Shown: one piece after another, positions 36,355 to 45,454 of the stretch | Layout: every line of letters starts with the position of its first letter | How positions within the stretch are numbered: position 1 is the first letter of the stretch | Origin: Paraburkholderia panacisoli | GTDB lineage: Bacteria > Pseudomonadota > Gammaproteobacteria > Burkholderiales > Burkholderiaceae | DNA: 64,000 bases | Direction: 5' to 3' | NCBI RefSeq assembly: GCF_008369935.1 | Contig: NZ_VTUZ01000004.1 | Span: 335,066-399,065, forward strand | Notes under the pieces: generated by a model | Database searches by the model: none | Told to the model about the DNA's origin: nothing | What the model saw: only the letters and a program-made list of their open reading frames with translations | Translations under genes and position numbers: made by a program

Positions 36355-37536
36355 TCAGCGCGTGGCCGAGGCCGGCGCCGGCGGCGCGGCCGGCACGGGG
36401 CGGGCCTCGACGCGCTGGCCCGGCTGGACCTTCTGCCAGCCGTCGACGATCAGACGCTCGCCGGGCTTCAGCCCATCGCGCACGGTCCAGCGTCCTTCGC
36501 CTTGCTCGCCCAGCGCGATGTTGCGGTGGACCACGGTGCCGTCGTCCGCGACCAGCGCCACGCTGGCGACGCCGTTATCCAGCTGCACCGCGCGTTCGGG
36601 AATCCGGATGCCTTGCAGGTTGCCCGCCGCGATGATGCGTCCGCGCACGAACTGCCCCGGCAACAGCGTGCGCGACGGATTGGCGAATTGGGCCCGCACC
36701 GTCTGCGTACCGGTCGAGGGATCGACGACCAGATCGGCGAAGTCCAGGAAGCCACGCTCGCCATACAGCTGGCCGTTGGCGAGCACCAGCTCGACCTCGA
36801 CGTGCTTCATGTCGATCGCCTGGCGGGCGCCTGACTGGATCTGTTGCTCGACATCGAGGATCGCGGCGTTCGACTGCGTGAACACCGCGTTGATCGGCGA
36901 GAGCTGATTGACCTGCGCGAGCAGCGTTGCTGCGCCGGCACTGACGAGTGCGCCTTCGGTGACTTGCGCGCGGCCCACGCGTCCGGCAATCGGCGTGCGC
37001 ACGATACAGCGTTCGAGCCGCAGCTTCGCAAGCGTGACGGCCGCCTGCGCATCGGCGACGCTTGCGTCGGCCTGCTGCATCGTCGCGAGCGCGGCGTCGT
37101 ATTCCTGCGCGCTGACCGCGTGACGGCCGACCAGTGGCTTGAAGCGCTCCACCACCGACGCCGAGTTGTCGCGCAAAGAGGTGGCTCGCGCAAGCGCGGC
37201 CTGCGCCTGCTGCAACTGCGCGCGATAGTCTCGCGCATCGATCTGGAACAGCGGCGCGCCAGCCGGCAGGTCTTTGCCTTCCTGATAGAGCGTGCGTTCG
37301 ACGATGCCATCGACGCGCGCGCGAATCTCCGCGGAGCGGACCGCCTCGATCCGGCCAGGTAGTTCGACGACATCCGGAACAGCCGACGTGGTGAGCGTTT
37401 CGACCAGCACCGGAACCGGCGGCATGGCCGCAGCCGGCGCACCCTGCTTGTCGCCGCACGCGGCAAGCACGAGCGGCAAACCAAGGACCAGAACGGAGAT
37501 GGCGCGACTACACAGGCTGGACGCGGAGCAGGGCAA
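36355..37536 (-). CDS. RND adaptor lipoprotein (system 2), TTG start
   Basis: A 393-residue membrane-fusion protein. The signal peptide ends in lipobox LAAC (SVLVLGLPLVLAACG), giving a lipid-anchored adaptor as in AcrA. The hairpin region is about residues 95-165, the beta-barrel later. No ATG is available before the signal peptide; the only fitting initiator is TTG at 37536-37534, with GAGGAG six bases upstream. The TTG start may limit translation of the first operon gene. The C-terminus is Pro/Ala-rich. Confidence 0.88.
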   Translation of the reverse strand: MPCSASSLCSRAISVLVLGLPLVLAACGDKQGAPAAAMPPVPVLVETLTTSAVPDVVELPGRIEAVRSAEIRARVDGIVERTLYQEGKDLPAGAPLFQIDARDYRAQLQQAQAALARATSLRDNSASVVERFKPLVGRHAVSAQEYDAALATMQQADASVADAQAAVTLAKLRLERCIVRTPIAGRVGRAQVTEGALVSAGAATLLAQVNQLSPINAVFTQSNAAILDVEQQIQSGARQAIDMKHVEVELVLANGQLYGERGFLDFADLVVDPSTGTQTVRAQFANPSRTLLPGQFVRGRIIAAGNLQGIRIPERAVQLDNGVASVALVADDGTVVHRNIALGEQGEGRWTVRDGLKPGERLIVDGWQKVQPGQRVEARPVPAAPPAPASATR

Positions 37537-37756
37537 GAGAAACTCCTCAGTGAAGGCATTCTTTTACTGCGCTTCAGTTCGGCTGGATTCTTACGGTCTT
37601 ATTGCCTTACGGGTCATGCCGGGTCTTGCTGGCTTGCAGTGTTGCAGTCTTACAGTTGTGTGGTGTTGTGGTCTGGCGGTTTTATGGCCGGCGGCCTTTG
37701 ACATTTCTCTGAAGCGCCGTTGCAAGCGGCGCATAACGCGCGTGCAGTCCCGCTGC

Positions 37757-37781
37757 GATTGCATGCATGCGCATTGCAATC
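37757..37781. promoter_or_regulatory. Inverted repeat upstream of RND operon 2
   Basis: GATTGCA (37757-37763) and TGCAATC (37775-37781) form a 25-bp interrupted palindrome, about 220 bases upstream of the adaptor start. Another ATTGCAAT occurs near 37944. It could be the operator of an unlinked TetR-type or LysR-type regulator. The gap 37537-38195 is otherwise without a recognised gene; it is less GC-rich than its surroundings. Confidence 0.4.
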
Positions 37782-38195
37782 AAAGCTATGCGCTCGCTCA
37801 TTGAAGTGAAGACATGCACGCTCGATGCGATATTTCAGTCATGCGTTTTCATGCAAACAACTGACGCGGCGTTTTAAAGCTGACTGAAAAACTCCCGTTG
37901 ATCTTACAACGTTTGCCTTGCTTGTCAAACTTGCGCGCACCATTGCAATACGTGGCGATGCGAGGTGGGCTGCGGGCTGCGGGCGAACAAAGTCTAATAC
38001 AGATGGCCGCCGTGCGGCGTGCCGTCCGTGATTGCTATTAGAAAGGAATGTGCGTGAATTGCCGCCGCGCGATGGGGTCTGCGGCTTGAGTGAATTGAGC
38101 AGAAACCAATCAATATAATCAGGACTGCGACTATCTGGAGAAACGGATCGGCTCGCGGCTCTGTCAAGAACGGCGATGCGCGAGCCACACGCCAC

Positions 38196-39050
38196 CTAGC
38201 CTTGGTTGGCAACGAAGCCCAGGTGTCTGGATATACCTTCGCAGGATTCGCGCAACGCAGTCGCGACGCTGCCATCCCATTTCGAATCGAACGACGCCGC
38301 GGGCCCCATTACCGTGATCGCCAGCACGATATTGCCCGTCGCATCGAATACCGGCGCGCTGAACGCGTTGATCCCCGGAATCGGATCGCCGATCGTACGC
38401 GCGATTCCACGACGGCGGTTCTCGATCAGCTCGGCATCGAAGTCGCTCTTCGAGCGTTTTTTGTCTTCGTGCAATGCCAGCCGCGCCGCGTCGCTCGCCA
38501 GGAAGTTTTCGAGCATCTTCGGCGGCAGGTAGCTGGCGAAGAGACGGCCCGTCGCCGTATTACGCACCGACATCACCGCACCCACGCGCAGGTTGACGTG
38601 CATAGGCACCGGCTCGACCAGTTGCACGATGGTCGGCCCGAGGTTGCCCCAGACCGCGACGGCCACGCTCTGCTCGGTCGACGCCGCCAGCGTGCTGATC
38701 ACCGGCGCCGCCTCGCGCACCGGATCGAGCTGATACAGCTTCGCGAGTCCAATCTGCAACGCGAGCGGTCCTAGCGCATAGAGACCGGTGGCGGGCTCCT
38801 GCGTGACGAATCCCACCTTGACGAAACTGACCAGATACGGATGCGCCTTGCCCACCGAAATGCCCGCTTCACGAGCAAGATCGCGCAACGGCATGGGCTT
38901 CAGATGGTTCGCGAGCGCGACCAGCAAGGTGCTGCCGATCTCGATCGACTGGATGCCACGGCGAGGTTTAGCGTCCACGGGGAGCGGTATGAGGAGTGTA
39001 GGCCGGGCCGAATTGTAGCACCCGCTTGCGCGCGTTCCGTGTTCAGCCAT
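38196..39050 (-). CDS. IclR-family regulator, divergent from the flavoprotein/MFS operon
   Basis: A regulator of about 284 residues. The winged helix is QSIEIGSTLLVALANHLKPMPLRDLAREAGISVGKAHPYLVSF. The effector domain includes NLRVGAVMSVRNTATGRLFASYLP and a late AISAPVFDATGNIVLAITVMG-like block. ATG 39050 is used; ATG 39089 adds 13 residues and neither has a good ribosome site. It is divergent from the FAD dehydrogenase gene and probably controls it. Confidence 0.88.
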   Translation of the reverse strand: MAEHGTRASGCYNSARPTLLIPLPVDAKPRRGIQSIEIGSTLLVALANHLKPMPLRDLAREAGISVGKAHPYLVSFVKVGFVTQEPATGLYALGPLALQIGLAKLYQLDPVREAAPVISTLAASTEQSVAVAVWGNLGPTIVQLVEPVPMHVNLRVGAVMSVRNTATGRLFASYLPPKMLENFLASDAARLALHEDKKRSKSDFDAELIENRRRGIARTIGDPIPGINAFSAPVFDATGNIVLAITVMGPAASFDSKWDGSVATALRESCEGISRHLGFVANQG

Positions 39051-39072
39051 TTGCGGGCATGTCGTGGTTTTC

Positions 39073-39117
39073 GATAATATCAAACGCATTGACTATTATC
39101 AGATGCGCACCTAGACT
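39073..39117 (+). promoter_or_regulatory. Promoter and operator of the flavoprotein/MFS operon
   Basis: TTGACT (39089-39094), a 17-base spacer and TAGACT (39112-39117) form a good sigma-70 promoter pointing right. An inverted repeat GATAAT (39073-39078) / ATTATC (39095-39100) brackets the -35 hexamer and overlaps the upstream edge of the IclR gene start. An IclR-type protein bound there could control both directions. Confidence 0.55.
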
Positions 39118-39212
39118 CGATTTAACGCTGCAGCAGTGCTGCCAGAAGTCACTCATCAGGCGTGCGTGACGAACTGTGCATGCCCTTGGGACAAGGCATT
39201 CGAGGAGACACG

Positions 39213-40997
39213 ATGGCCGCAGACACTCACACCTGCGACGTTCTGGTGATCGGCACCGGGGCATCGGGCATGGCTGCCGCGATCACGGCAGCGTCGCGCG
39301 GACTGGATGTGCTGATGATCGAAAAGGAAGCGCGCATCGGCGGCACCACCGCGCGTTCGGGTGGCTGGCTATGGATTCCGGGCACGTCGCTCGCGACGGC
39401 GCAAGGCATCCACGAGGCGGCGGGCGCGGCCGCCGCCTATCTTCAGCACGAAGCAGGAACGCACTACGACGCGCGGCGAGTCGAAGCGTTCCTGCGCTTC
39501 GGCCCGCAGGCTGTGCGCTTTTTCACGGACCACACCGCCGTGCAGTTCGACATGCCGGCCGTGTTTCCCGACTATCACGCGGAAGCGCCGGGCGGCCGCC
39601 CAGGTGGGCGTTCGATGGTGACGCGCCCGTTCGACGGCCGGCAACTCGGCGAGCACATCAGCGAGTTGGCGCCGCCGCTGCCCGAATTGACCGTGTTCGG
39701 GATGATGCTCGGCTCGGGCAAGGAAATCTGGCATTTCATGCGGATGTTCCGTTCGCTCACGTCGTTTGCCTATGTCACGCGCAGGTTGGCCCGTTACGCG
39801 TTGGACGTGCTGCGCCACGGTCGCGGCATGACGCTGACCAATGGCAATGCGCTGGCCGGGCGTCTCTATCGCTCGGTGCTCGACCTGAAGATTCCCGTGT
39901 GGCGCTCGACCGCGGCCCGCGAGTTGATCGTCGAAGCGGGGCGGGTCGCCGGTGCGTTCGTCGAACGCGCCGGCGCGCGTGTCGAGATTCGCGCGAGGCG
40001 CGGCGTCGTGCTTGCGTGCGGTGGTTTCCCGCACGATATCGAACGGCGCGCGCAACTGTTCCCGCATGCGCCGGATGGCGGCGCGCACTTCAGCCCGTCG
40101 CCCGCGGGCAATACCGGCGACGGCCTGCGCCTCGCCGAAGCGGCCGGCGGCTGGGTCGATCCGACCATCCCGCATGCGGCCGCATGGGTTCCGGCTTCGG
40201 TTACGCAACACGCTGACGGTACGCGCGGCGTGATGCCGCATTTCATCGATCGCGCCAAACCCGGCGTGATCGCGGTGACCCGGCACGGCAAGCGTTTCGT
40301 GAACGAAAGCGACTCGTATCACGACTTCGTCCAGGCGATGGTCGCAGCCTGCAAAGCCGATGGCGATCCCAACGTCATGGCCTGGTTGCTGTGCGACCAC
40401 AGGACTATGCGCACTTATGGCCTCGGCTGTGTGCCGCCCGCGCCGATGCCGCTCGGCCGCCATCTGCGCAGCGGTTATCTGCAACGCGGAGAGAGCATCG
40501 GCGCGCTGGCGAGAGCACTGGGTATCGCGCCAGCCGTGCTCGAGGAGACGGTGGCGAACTTCAACCGCACGGCGCGCGAAGGCAACGATCCGCAATTCGG
40601 CAAAGGCAGCAACGCCTACAACCGCTATCAGGGCGACGCCATGCACGACGGCGCGAACCCGTGTATCGCGCCGCTGGAACACGGCCGGTATTACGCGATC
40701 CGGCTCGTGGTCGGCGACATCGGCACGTTCGCGGGACTCTCGACCGACAGCGCCGCGCAGGTGCTGGACCGGCAAGGCCAGCCGATCGCCGGGCTGTACG
40801 CCGTCGGCAACGACATGGCCAGCATCATGGGCGGCAATTATCCGGGTGCCGGCATCACGCTGGGCCCGGCGCTGACGTTCGGCTACATCGCGGGCAGGCA
40901 GCTTGCCGGCGATCGCATGAACGATTGCCACGACGCGAATGCGCCGGCGGGGACCGCGCGAGTCAGTGCGGAAGCTTCTGCCGCCGAGGAATTCTGA
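39213..40997 (+). CDS. FAD-dependent dehydrogenase, fumarate reductase/3-ketosteroid dehydrogenase type
   Basis: A 594-residue flavoprotein. The N-terminal Rossmann motif is CDVLVIGTGASGMAAAI and the FAD-contacting block is EARIGGTTARSGGWLWIPG. Late conserved segments are RLVVGDIGTFAGLSTD and GNDMASIMGGNYPGAGITLGPALTFGYIAGR, typical of the KstD/fumarate-reductase flavoprotein group. It introduces or removes a C=C bond next to a carbonyl or carboxylate. GAGGAG precedes ATG 39213. It is followed 90 bases on by an MFS transporter, so the substrate is probably imported by it. Exact substrate unknown. Confidence 0.85.
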   Translation: MAADTHTCDVLVIGTGASGMAAAITAASRGLDVLMIEKEARIGGTTARSGGWLWIPGTSLATAQGIHEAAGAAAAYLQHEAGTHYDARRVEAFLRFGPQAVRFFTDHTAVQFDMPAVFPDYHAEAPGGRPGGRSMVTRPFDGRQLGEHISELAPPLPELTVFGMMLGSGKEIWHFMRMFRSLTSFAYVTRRLARYALDVLRHGRGMTLTNGNALAGRLYRSVLDLKIPVWRSTAARELIVEAGRVAGAFVERAGARVEIRARRGVVLACGGFPHDIERRAQLFPHAPDGGAHFSPSPAGNTGDGLRLAEAAGGWVDPTIPHAAAWVPASVTQHADGTRGVMPHFIDRAKPGVIAVTRHGKRFVNESDSYHDFVQAMVAACKADGDPNVMAWLLCDHRTMRTYGLGCVPPAPMPLGRHLRSGYLQRGESIGALARALGIAPAVLEETVANFNRTAREGNDPQFGKGSNAYNRYQGDAMHDGANPCIAPLEHGRYYAIRLVVGDIGTFAGLSTDSAAQVLDRQGQPIAGLYAVGNDMASIMGGNYPGAGITLGPALTFGYIAGRQLAGDRMNDCHDANAPAGTARVSAEASAAEEF

Positions 40998-41087
40998 AGA
41001 GAAAGGACGCCGTCAGAGCGTCGCTGTTTATCGCACCGCACCGGCCGTCACGCGCTACGCGACGGCCATCATTGAGGAGACGACCCG

Positions 41088-42425
41088 ATGTCCGCACCCA
41101 TTCCCGCCCCGGCGCTTGCCGTCGGCCACGCCAGTCCAGCCGACGACGGCAGCGCCGACACGCTGTACCGGCGCGTTTCGCTGCGCATCGTTCCGTTCCT
41201 GTTCATCTGCTACATCGTGTCGATTCTCGACCGCAGCAATATCGGTTTCGCGCAGTTGCAGATGAAGCAGGATCTCGGCATCACGGATGCCATGTATAGC
41301 CTCGGCGCCGTGCTGTTCTTCGTCGGCTACGTGCTGTTCGAAGTGCCGAGCAATCTCCTGCTGCGCAAGTTCGGCGCACGCCGCACCTTCGCGCGGATCA
41401 TGGTGTTGTGGGGCGCGGCATCGATTGCGATGATCGCCGTTGCCAGCGCCCGGCATTTCTATGTGCTGCGCTTTCTGCTCGGCGTGTTCGAAGCGGGGTT
41501 CTTTCCGGGCGTCGTGCTGTACCTGACCTTCTGGTTCCCGGCAAAGCGCCGCGCAGCGGTGTTGTCGATCTTCTACGCGGGCGTCGCGGTGGCCGGGATG
41601 GTGGGTGGGCTGCTGTCCGGCTGGATCATGCGCGGCATGGCCGGGGTCTTCAATCTGCACGGCTGGCAATGGATGTTCGCGATCGAAGGCGCACCCGCGG
41701 TGCTGCTCGGCGTGATTGCGTGGTTCTGGCTCACCGACCGTCCCGAACAGGCCGCCTGGCTGTCGGGCACGGACCGCCAACGCCTCGCCGACGATCTTGC
41801 CGCCGAATCCCGTGTTGCACCCGTGCACGCCGGACACTCGCTGGGCGCCGCGCTGCGCAACCCGAGCACCTATCTGTTCTCGTTCATCTATTTCTCGCTC
41901 ACCTCGGCGCTGTTGATGCTGCTGTTCTGGATGCCGTTGATGATCCGCGAGTTCGGCATTCAGGATGTCGTGCACATCAGCCTGCTGTCGATCATTCCGA
42001 ACGCGATCGGCGCGGTAGGCGTGATTCTGATCGCGCGCCATTCGGACCGCAAGGCGGAGCGGCGCTGGCATTTCGCCGTGTGTGTCGGCGGCGCGGCGAT
42101 CACGCTGCTGCTGATGACGCTGCACTTCAACAGTCTGTCGATCATGCTCGGCCTGCTGTCGCTCGCCGCGCTGCTGATTTTTTCCGCGCACCCGGTGTTC
42201 TGGGCGGTGCCGTCGACTTACTTCTCGGGTGCGGGCGCGGCAGGTGCGATTGCGTTGATCAGCAGCATCGGTGTGTCGAGCGGAATGATCAGCCCGTGGG
42301 TCATCGGCCAGATCCGCACGCATACCGGCAGCATGGACGGCGCCATGTACATGCTCGCCGCGTTGCTGCTGGCGTGCGGCGTTGCGATGATTCTCGGCGT
42401 GAAGGGGCGGGCCTCGGCAAGCTGA
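41088..42425 (+). CDS. MFS transporter, anion:cation symporter type
   Basis: A 445-residue 12-helix transporter. The N-terminal segment is RIVPFLFICYIVSILDRSNIGFAQLQMKQDLGI and the loop after helix 2 is EVPSNLLLRKFGARRTFARIMV, characteristic of the ACS family (tartrate, phthalate and similar acids). GAGGAG precedes the ATG. It is probably cotranscribed with the FAD dehydrogenase and would import that enzyme's substrate. Confidence 0.9.
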   Translation: MSAPIPAPALAVGHASPADDGSADTLYRRVSLRIVPFLFICYIVSILDRSNIGFAQLQMKQDLGITDAMYSLGAVLFFVGYVLFEVPSNLLLRKFGARRTFARIMVLWGAASIAMIAVASARHFYVLRFLLGVFEAGFFPGVVLYLTFWFPAKRRAAVLSIFYAGVAVAGMVGGLLSGWIMRGMAGVFNLHGWQWMFAIEGAPAVLLGVIAWFWLTDRPEQAAWLSGTDRQRLADDLAAESRVAPVHAGHSLGAALRNPSTYLFSFIYFSLTSALLMLLFWMPLMIREFGIQDVVHISLLSIIPNAIGAVGVILIARHSDRKAERRWHFAVCVGGAAITLLLMTLHFNSLSIMLGLLSLAALLIFSAHPVFWAVPSTYFSGAGAAGAIALISSIGVSSGMISPWVIGQIRTHTGSMDGAMYMLAALLLACGVAMILGVKGRASAS

Positions 42426-42482
42426 CGAGCGCGGGCTCATCGCATCGTGTGGTCATTTTTCCGGCCAGCCAAATGCCTCGAT

Positions 42483-45041
42483 TCAATTGACCGGTTGCGC
42501 GTCCGATGAACTCAGGGTGCGCACGCTCAACGCGGGATCGCGCACGATCGACGCTTCGGAAAACGGAATACTGAGCCAGCGCTGCGCGGCATAGTCGCGC
42601 GTCGCGTCGGCGTAATGGGGCGATGCGGGGTCGTCCGATTCGGACGACGCCAGCAGGGTCCGCGCAAGCACCTGATCGCCGGCGAACGACACGATCTGCA
42701 AGTAGGTGTCGCCGCTCGGGTTGACGTTCATCGAATAGGCGCGCGCGTCGAACGGATGGGCCGCGCATGCGGCGGTGAAGTAGCCGGCCGCGTCGCAGCC
42801 GCCGAACAGTGGGATGCGTTCGTCGTTGCGCTGCAAGTAGAGCGCGGCGCTGCGCGGCGCGTCGATCGCGAGGCCGGCTTTTTGCAGCGCCGTGCTTGCG
42901 TCGTGCAGCGCGGCGGCGAGTTTGGCCGGATCGGCTGCGATGCCTGCGGGGGTCGTCAAAGGTTCGGCCGGATCGAAGGGGACTGCATACAGTTGCGCAG
43001 GTGGAATTGTCATGAGGCGGCGCCACAACTCGTCCCAGAGCGTCGCGCCAATGGCGTTGGCAGAAGCGGTGTTGTCCCATGCCGCGAGGACTTTGCAGGC
43101 CTCGTGTAGTTCGGCGGTGTTGACTGCGGCGCTTGCAGCGGTGTCCGCGTCCGCTTTTGCAGCGGTGCCTGCAACCGCGTTCGCACCAGCCGCCGCGTCG
43201 CCGCCGCTGCCACACACACGCTGAAGCACCGGCTGCTTGAACAGCAGCGCCGACATCGACCGGCTGTCGAGCGCGGCGCGGCCGAGCGCGTCGGCGGACA
43301 CGCCCTTCGGATCGCTCTGCAATTGCGTCGCGATGCTATGCCCGAGTCGCGTGCGCAGCGATTGCGGCGTATTCGTCGCGCCGATGATCTGCGCGTAGCC
43401 GGTCAACGGCGCAGCCGGATTGCTGAGCCAGTAGCTGCCGTTGAAGTTGCCGACATAATCGCGCCGCAGCAGCCCCGGCATCTGCGCGACCGGCATCGCA
43501 CGAGGCTGCGCGGCACCAGGCTGATCGCGCCAGTCGCACTCGCTGCGCGAGCCGTCGAGCAAGGGCACGCCCGGCATCGACTGCGCGAGCGCCTTGCCGA
43601 CCGGCGGCGTGCAGCGTTGCGCGAGTTCGTCGGGCACATCCGGCACCGCGCCGATATCCGCGTACCACACGCGCGGATCGCCACGGCCGATCGCCAGCGT
43701 ATTCACCCACGGCAACGCCGCGTTCTTCTTCTGGATGCGGATGAAGTCGTCGAGCGAATTCGCCTGGCTCCATTCGAGGAAGTTTTCGAACACGCGGAAG
43801 TTATCGGCGTTGATATCGCGCAGCGCGAAAGCCTGCTGCGCGTTCCAGGCCAGCGCGGGCGACCTCGCGCCGAGATTGACGAGCGGGCCGAAGCGCGAAC
43901 GATACAAGGTGCGCGATACGGTATGGATCGAACCGTCGGCGGCGCGCACGTCGACCTTCACTTGCGTCGGCGTCATCGCTTCGGCCTTGCCGTCGACCTG
44001 ATAGGTGGTCGGCGAACCCGGCACGAGCGTCAGCTTGAAGAGGCCGAAGCGCTTCGCGGTGGAGACCGTATGCGCCCATGCGACGTTTTCGTTGAACCCC
44101 ATCAAGATCAGCGGCATGCCGAGAAAGGACACGCCGCTCACGTTGAGCTGGCCGGGGATCGTCAGTTGCGCCTGGTAGAAGCGGTCCGGGCCGCTCCAGA
44201 ACCAGTGCGGATTGCCGAGCAGCAGCGCGCTGCCGTTGCGGGTCGCGTCCGCGCCGAACGCGAGCGCGTTGCTGCCGATTCCGGAGTGGCCGCCGATGGG
44301 GTCGAGCGGCGCGTTGGCGGCCAGCCCGCCGTTGCTGCCGCCATGCTCATCTTCAGCATCAGGTTCGCGCGACGCATCCGGCAATTGCGCGGCCGCAGCC
44401 GGCGGCCTGCCGGTCGCAATCGCATTGACGAAGCGTGTTTGGCCGCCGGCCAGATTCGCCGCGTAAAGACGCCGGTACACGTCCGCGCTGCTGATCTTTC
44501 CGGCCCACGGCGCCGCGCGGCATGCCGCGTGCGCACCGGGAAACTCGCCGTGCGCAAGCTCGCCGACATAGCGGTTGTAGCCTGCCGCGAAGCCGTCGAT
44601 CAGCGCCCGCATCTCGGCGGTCTGACTTTGCCGATAGCGCGACACAGCGGCATCGTCGACGATGAAGCGGAAGAAGAAGTCGGCGTTCAGATTGTCGGGC
44701 TGTCCGAAGGTCGCTTCGGAAGCGGGGCGCGCGTCGGCGCCGAAGTAGCGCGAACGTTCGCCGCGATACGTGATGAAGCCGTCGGCCATCGTGCACAGAT
44801 TGTCCTGCGCCTGGACATAGCCATAGCCGTAACCGAGGCTGCCCCAGTCGCCGGCTTTCACATGCGGAATGCCGAGAGCGGTGCGGCGGATCTCGACCTG
44901 ATACGGTCCAGCGTGCGCATCGGCGTCGGCGTTCGGGACGGCGCAACTTTGCAATCCCAAGGCGATCAAGGGCAGGGTGGCCAGCAGTCGGACCCGGTGG
45001 GCAAAACGGCTGCAGCGGCGCGGGGAAGCATTCAAAGGCAT
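42483..45041 (-). CDS. Penicillin acylase family lipoprotein (possible AHL acylase)
   Basis: An 852-residue Ntn-hydrolase precursor. The N-terminus has a signal peptide with a lipobox-like LQSC (Cys33). The early block is VEIRRTALGIPHVKAGDWGSLGYG. The autocatalytic cut should occur before Ser257 (GHSGIGSNALAFG), giving alpha and beta chains; HTVSTAKRFGLFKL follows. It matches the acylase group that removes acyl chains from penicillins, homoserine lactones or similar amides. An Ala-rich stretch near residues 620-650 (GDAAAGANAVAGTAAKADAD) looks like an inserted linker. Gene is monocistronic. Confidence 0.88.
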   Translation of the reverse strand: MPLNASPRRCSRFAHRVRLLATLPLIALGLQSCAVPNADADAHAGPYQVEIRRTALGIPHVKAGDWGSLGYGYGYVQAQDNLCTMADGFITYRGERSRYFGADARPASEATFGQPDNLNADFFFRFIVDDAAVSRYRQSQTAEMRALIDGFAAGYNRYVGELAHGEFPGAHAACRAAPWAGKISSADVYRRLYAANLAGGQTRFVNAIATGRPPAAAAQLPDASREPDAEDEHGGSNGGLAANAPLDPIGGHSGIGSNALAFGADATRNGSALLLGNPHWFWSGPDRFYQAQLTIPGQLNVSGVSFLGMPLILMGFNENVAWAHTVSTAKRFGLFKLTLVPGSPTTYQVDGKAEAMTPTQVKVDVRAADGSIHTVSRTLYRSRFGPLVNLGARSPALAWNAQQAFALRDINADNFRVFENFLEWSQANSLDDFIRIQKKNAALPWVNTLAIGRGDPRVWYADIGAVPDVPDELAQRCTPPVGKALAQSMPGVPLLDGSRSECDWRDQPGAAQPRAMPVAQMPGLLRRDYVGNFNGSYWLSNPAAPLTGYAQIIGATNTPQSLRTRLGHSIATQLQSDPKGVSADALGRAALDSRSMSALLFKQPVLQRVCGSGGDAAAGANAVAGTAAKADADTAASAAVNTAELHEACKVLAAWDNTASANAIGATLWDELWRRLMTIPPAQLYAVPFDPAEPLTTPAGIAADPAKLAAALHDASTALQKAGLAIDAPRSAALYLQRNDERIPLFGGCDAAGYFTAACAAHPFDARAYSMNVNPSGDTYLQIVSFAGDQVLARTLLASSESDDPASPHYADATRDYAAQRWLSIPFSEASIVRDPALSVRTLSSSDAQPVN

Positions 45042-45454
45042 GGGCGGCTCACGAAAACGCGGTTAGCGGTAGAGAACATACCGCAATCGCGCCGTCTGAC
45101 GTACCTGCGCCGATCATCCGAAGCGCGAGCCCAGAACCCCAACGCAGGCCCATGGCCCGCGCTGCGCCCTCATTTCCTCGGCATCACCCCGGCAACCGAT
45201 GCCTCGGCGACATTGCGGCGCATCGGACGCCGCCGCGGAAAGACCGCTCACGGCAGCGCTCCTCACCACCACACGTCCCTGACGGCGCGTCATCCAGCGC
45301 TTCAGATAGAGCAGCGCCGTGCGCGACACACCGTACATCATCGTGACGATGAACGCCGCCTGCAACAGCGACCGCGGCGCATAGCTCGACACGTCCTGCG
45401 AGCGGTACAGCAGTTCGTGATAGGGGATCGCATAGCCCAGCGCGTTCGGGCACG
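45042..45454. other. Gap with an unrecognised membrane-protein-like frame
   Basis: No intact gene is seen. On the minus strand about 45250-45440 reads ELLYRSQDVSSYAPRS, then LLQAAFIVTMMYGVSRTALL and YLKRW, which looks like the end of a real membrane protein (one hydrophobic helix and a basic tail). No start or upstream part was found. It may be the remnant of a permease, but the family is not recognised. Confidence 0.3.

Noticed and set aside
33087..36635. A very long open frame (over 1100 codons) on the plus strand
   Set aside because: It is antisense to the AcrB-type pump and adaptor genes, is dominated by His/Arg/Asp/Ala-rich low-complexity peptide and shows no domain. GC-rich genes commonly create such shadows.
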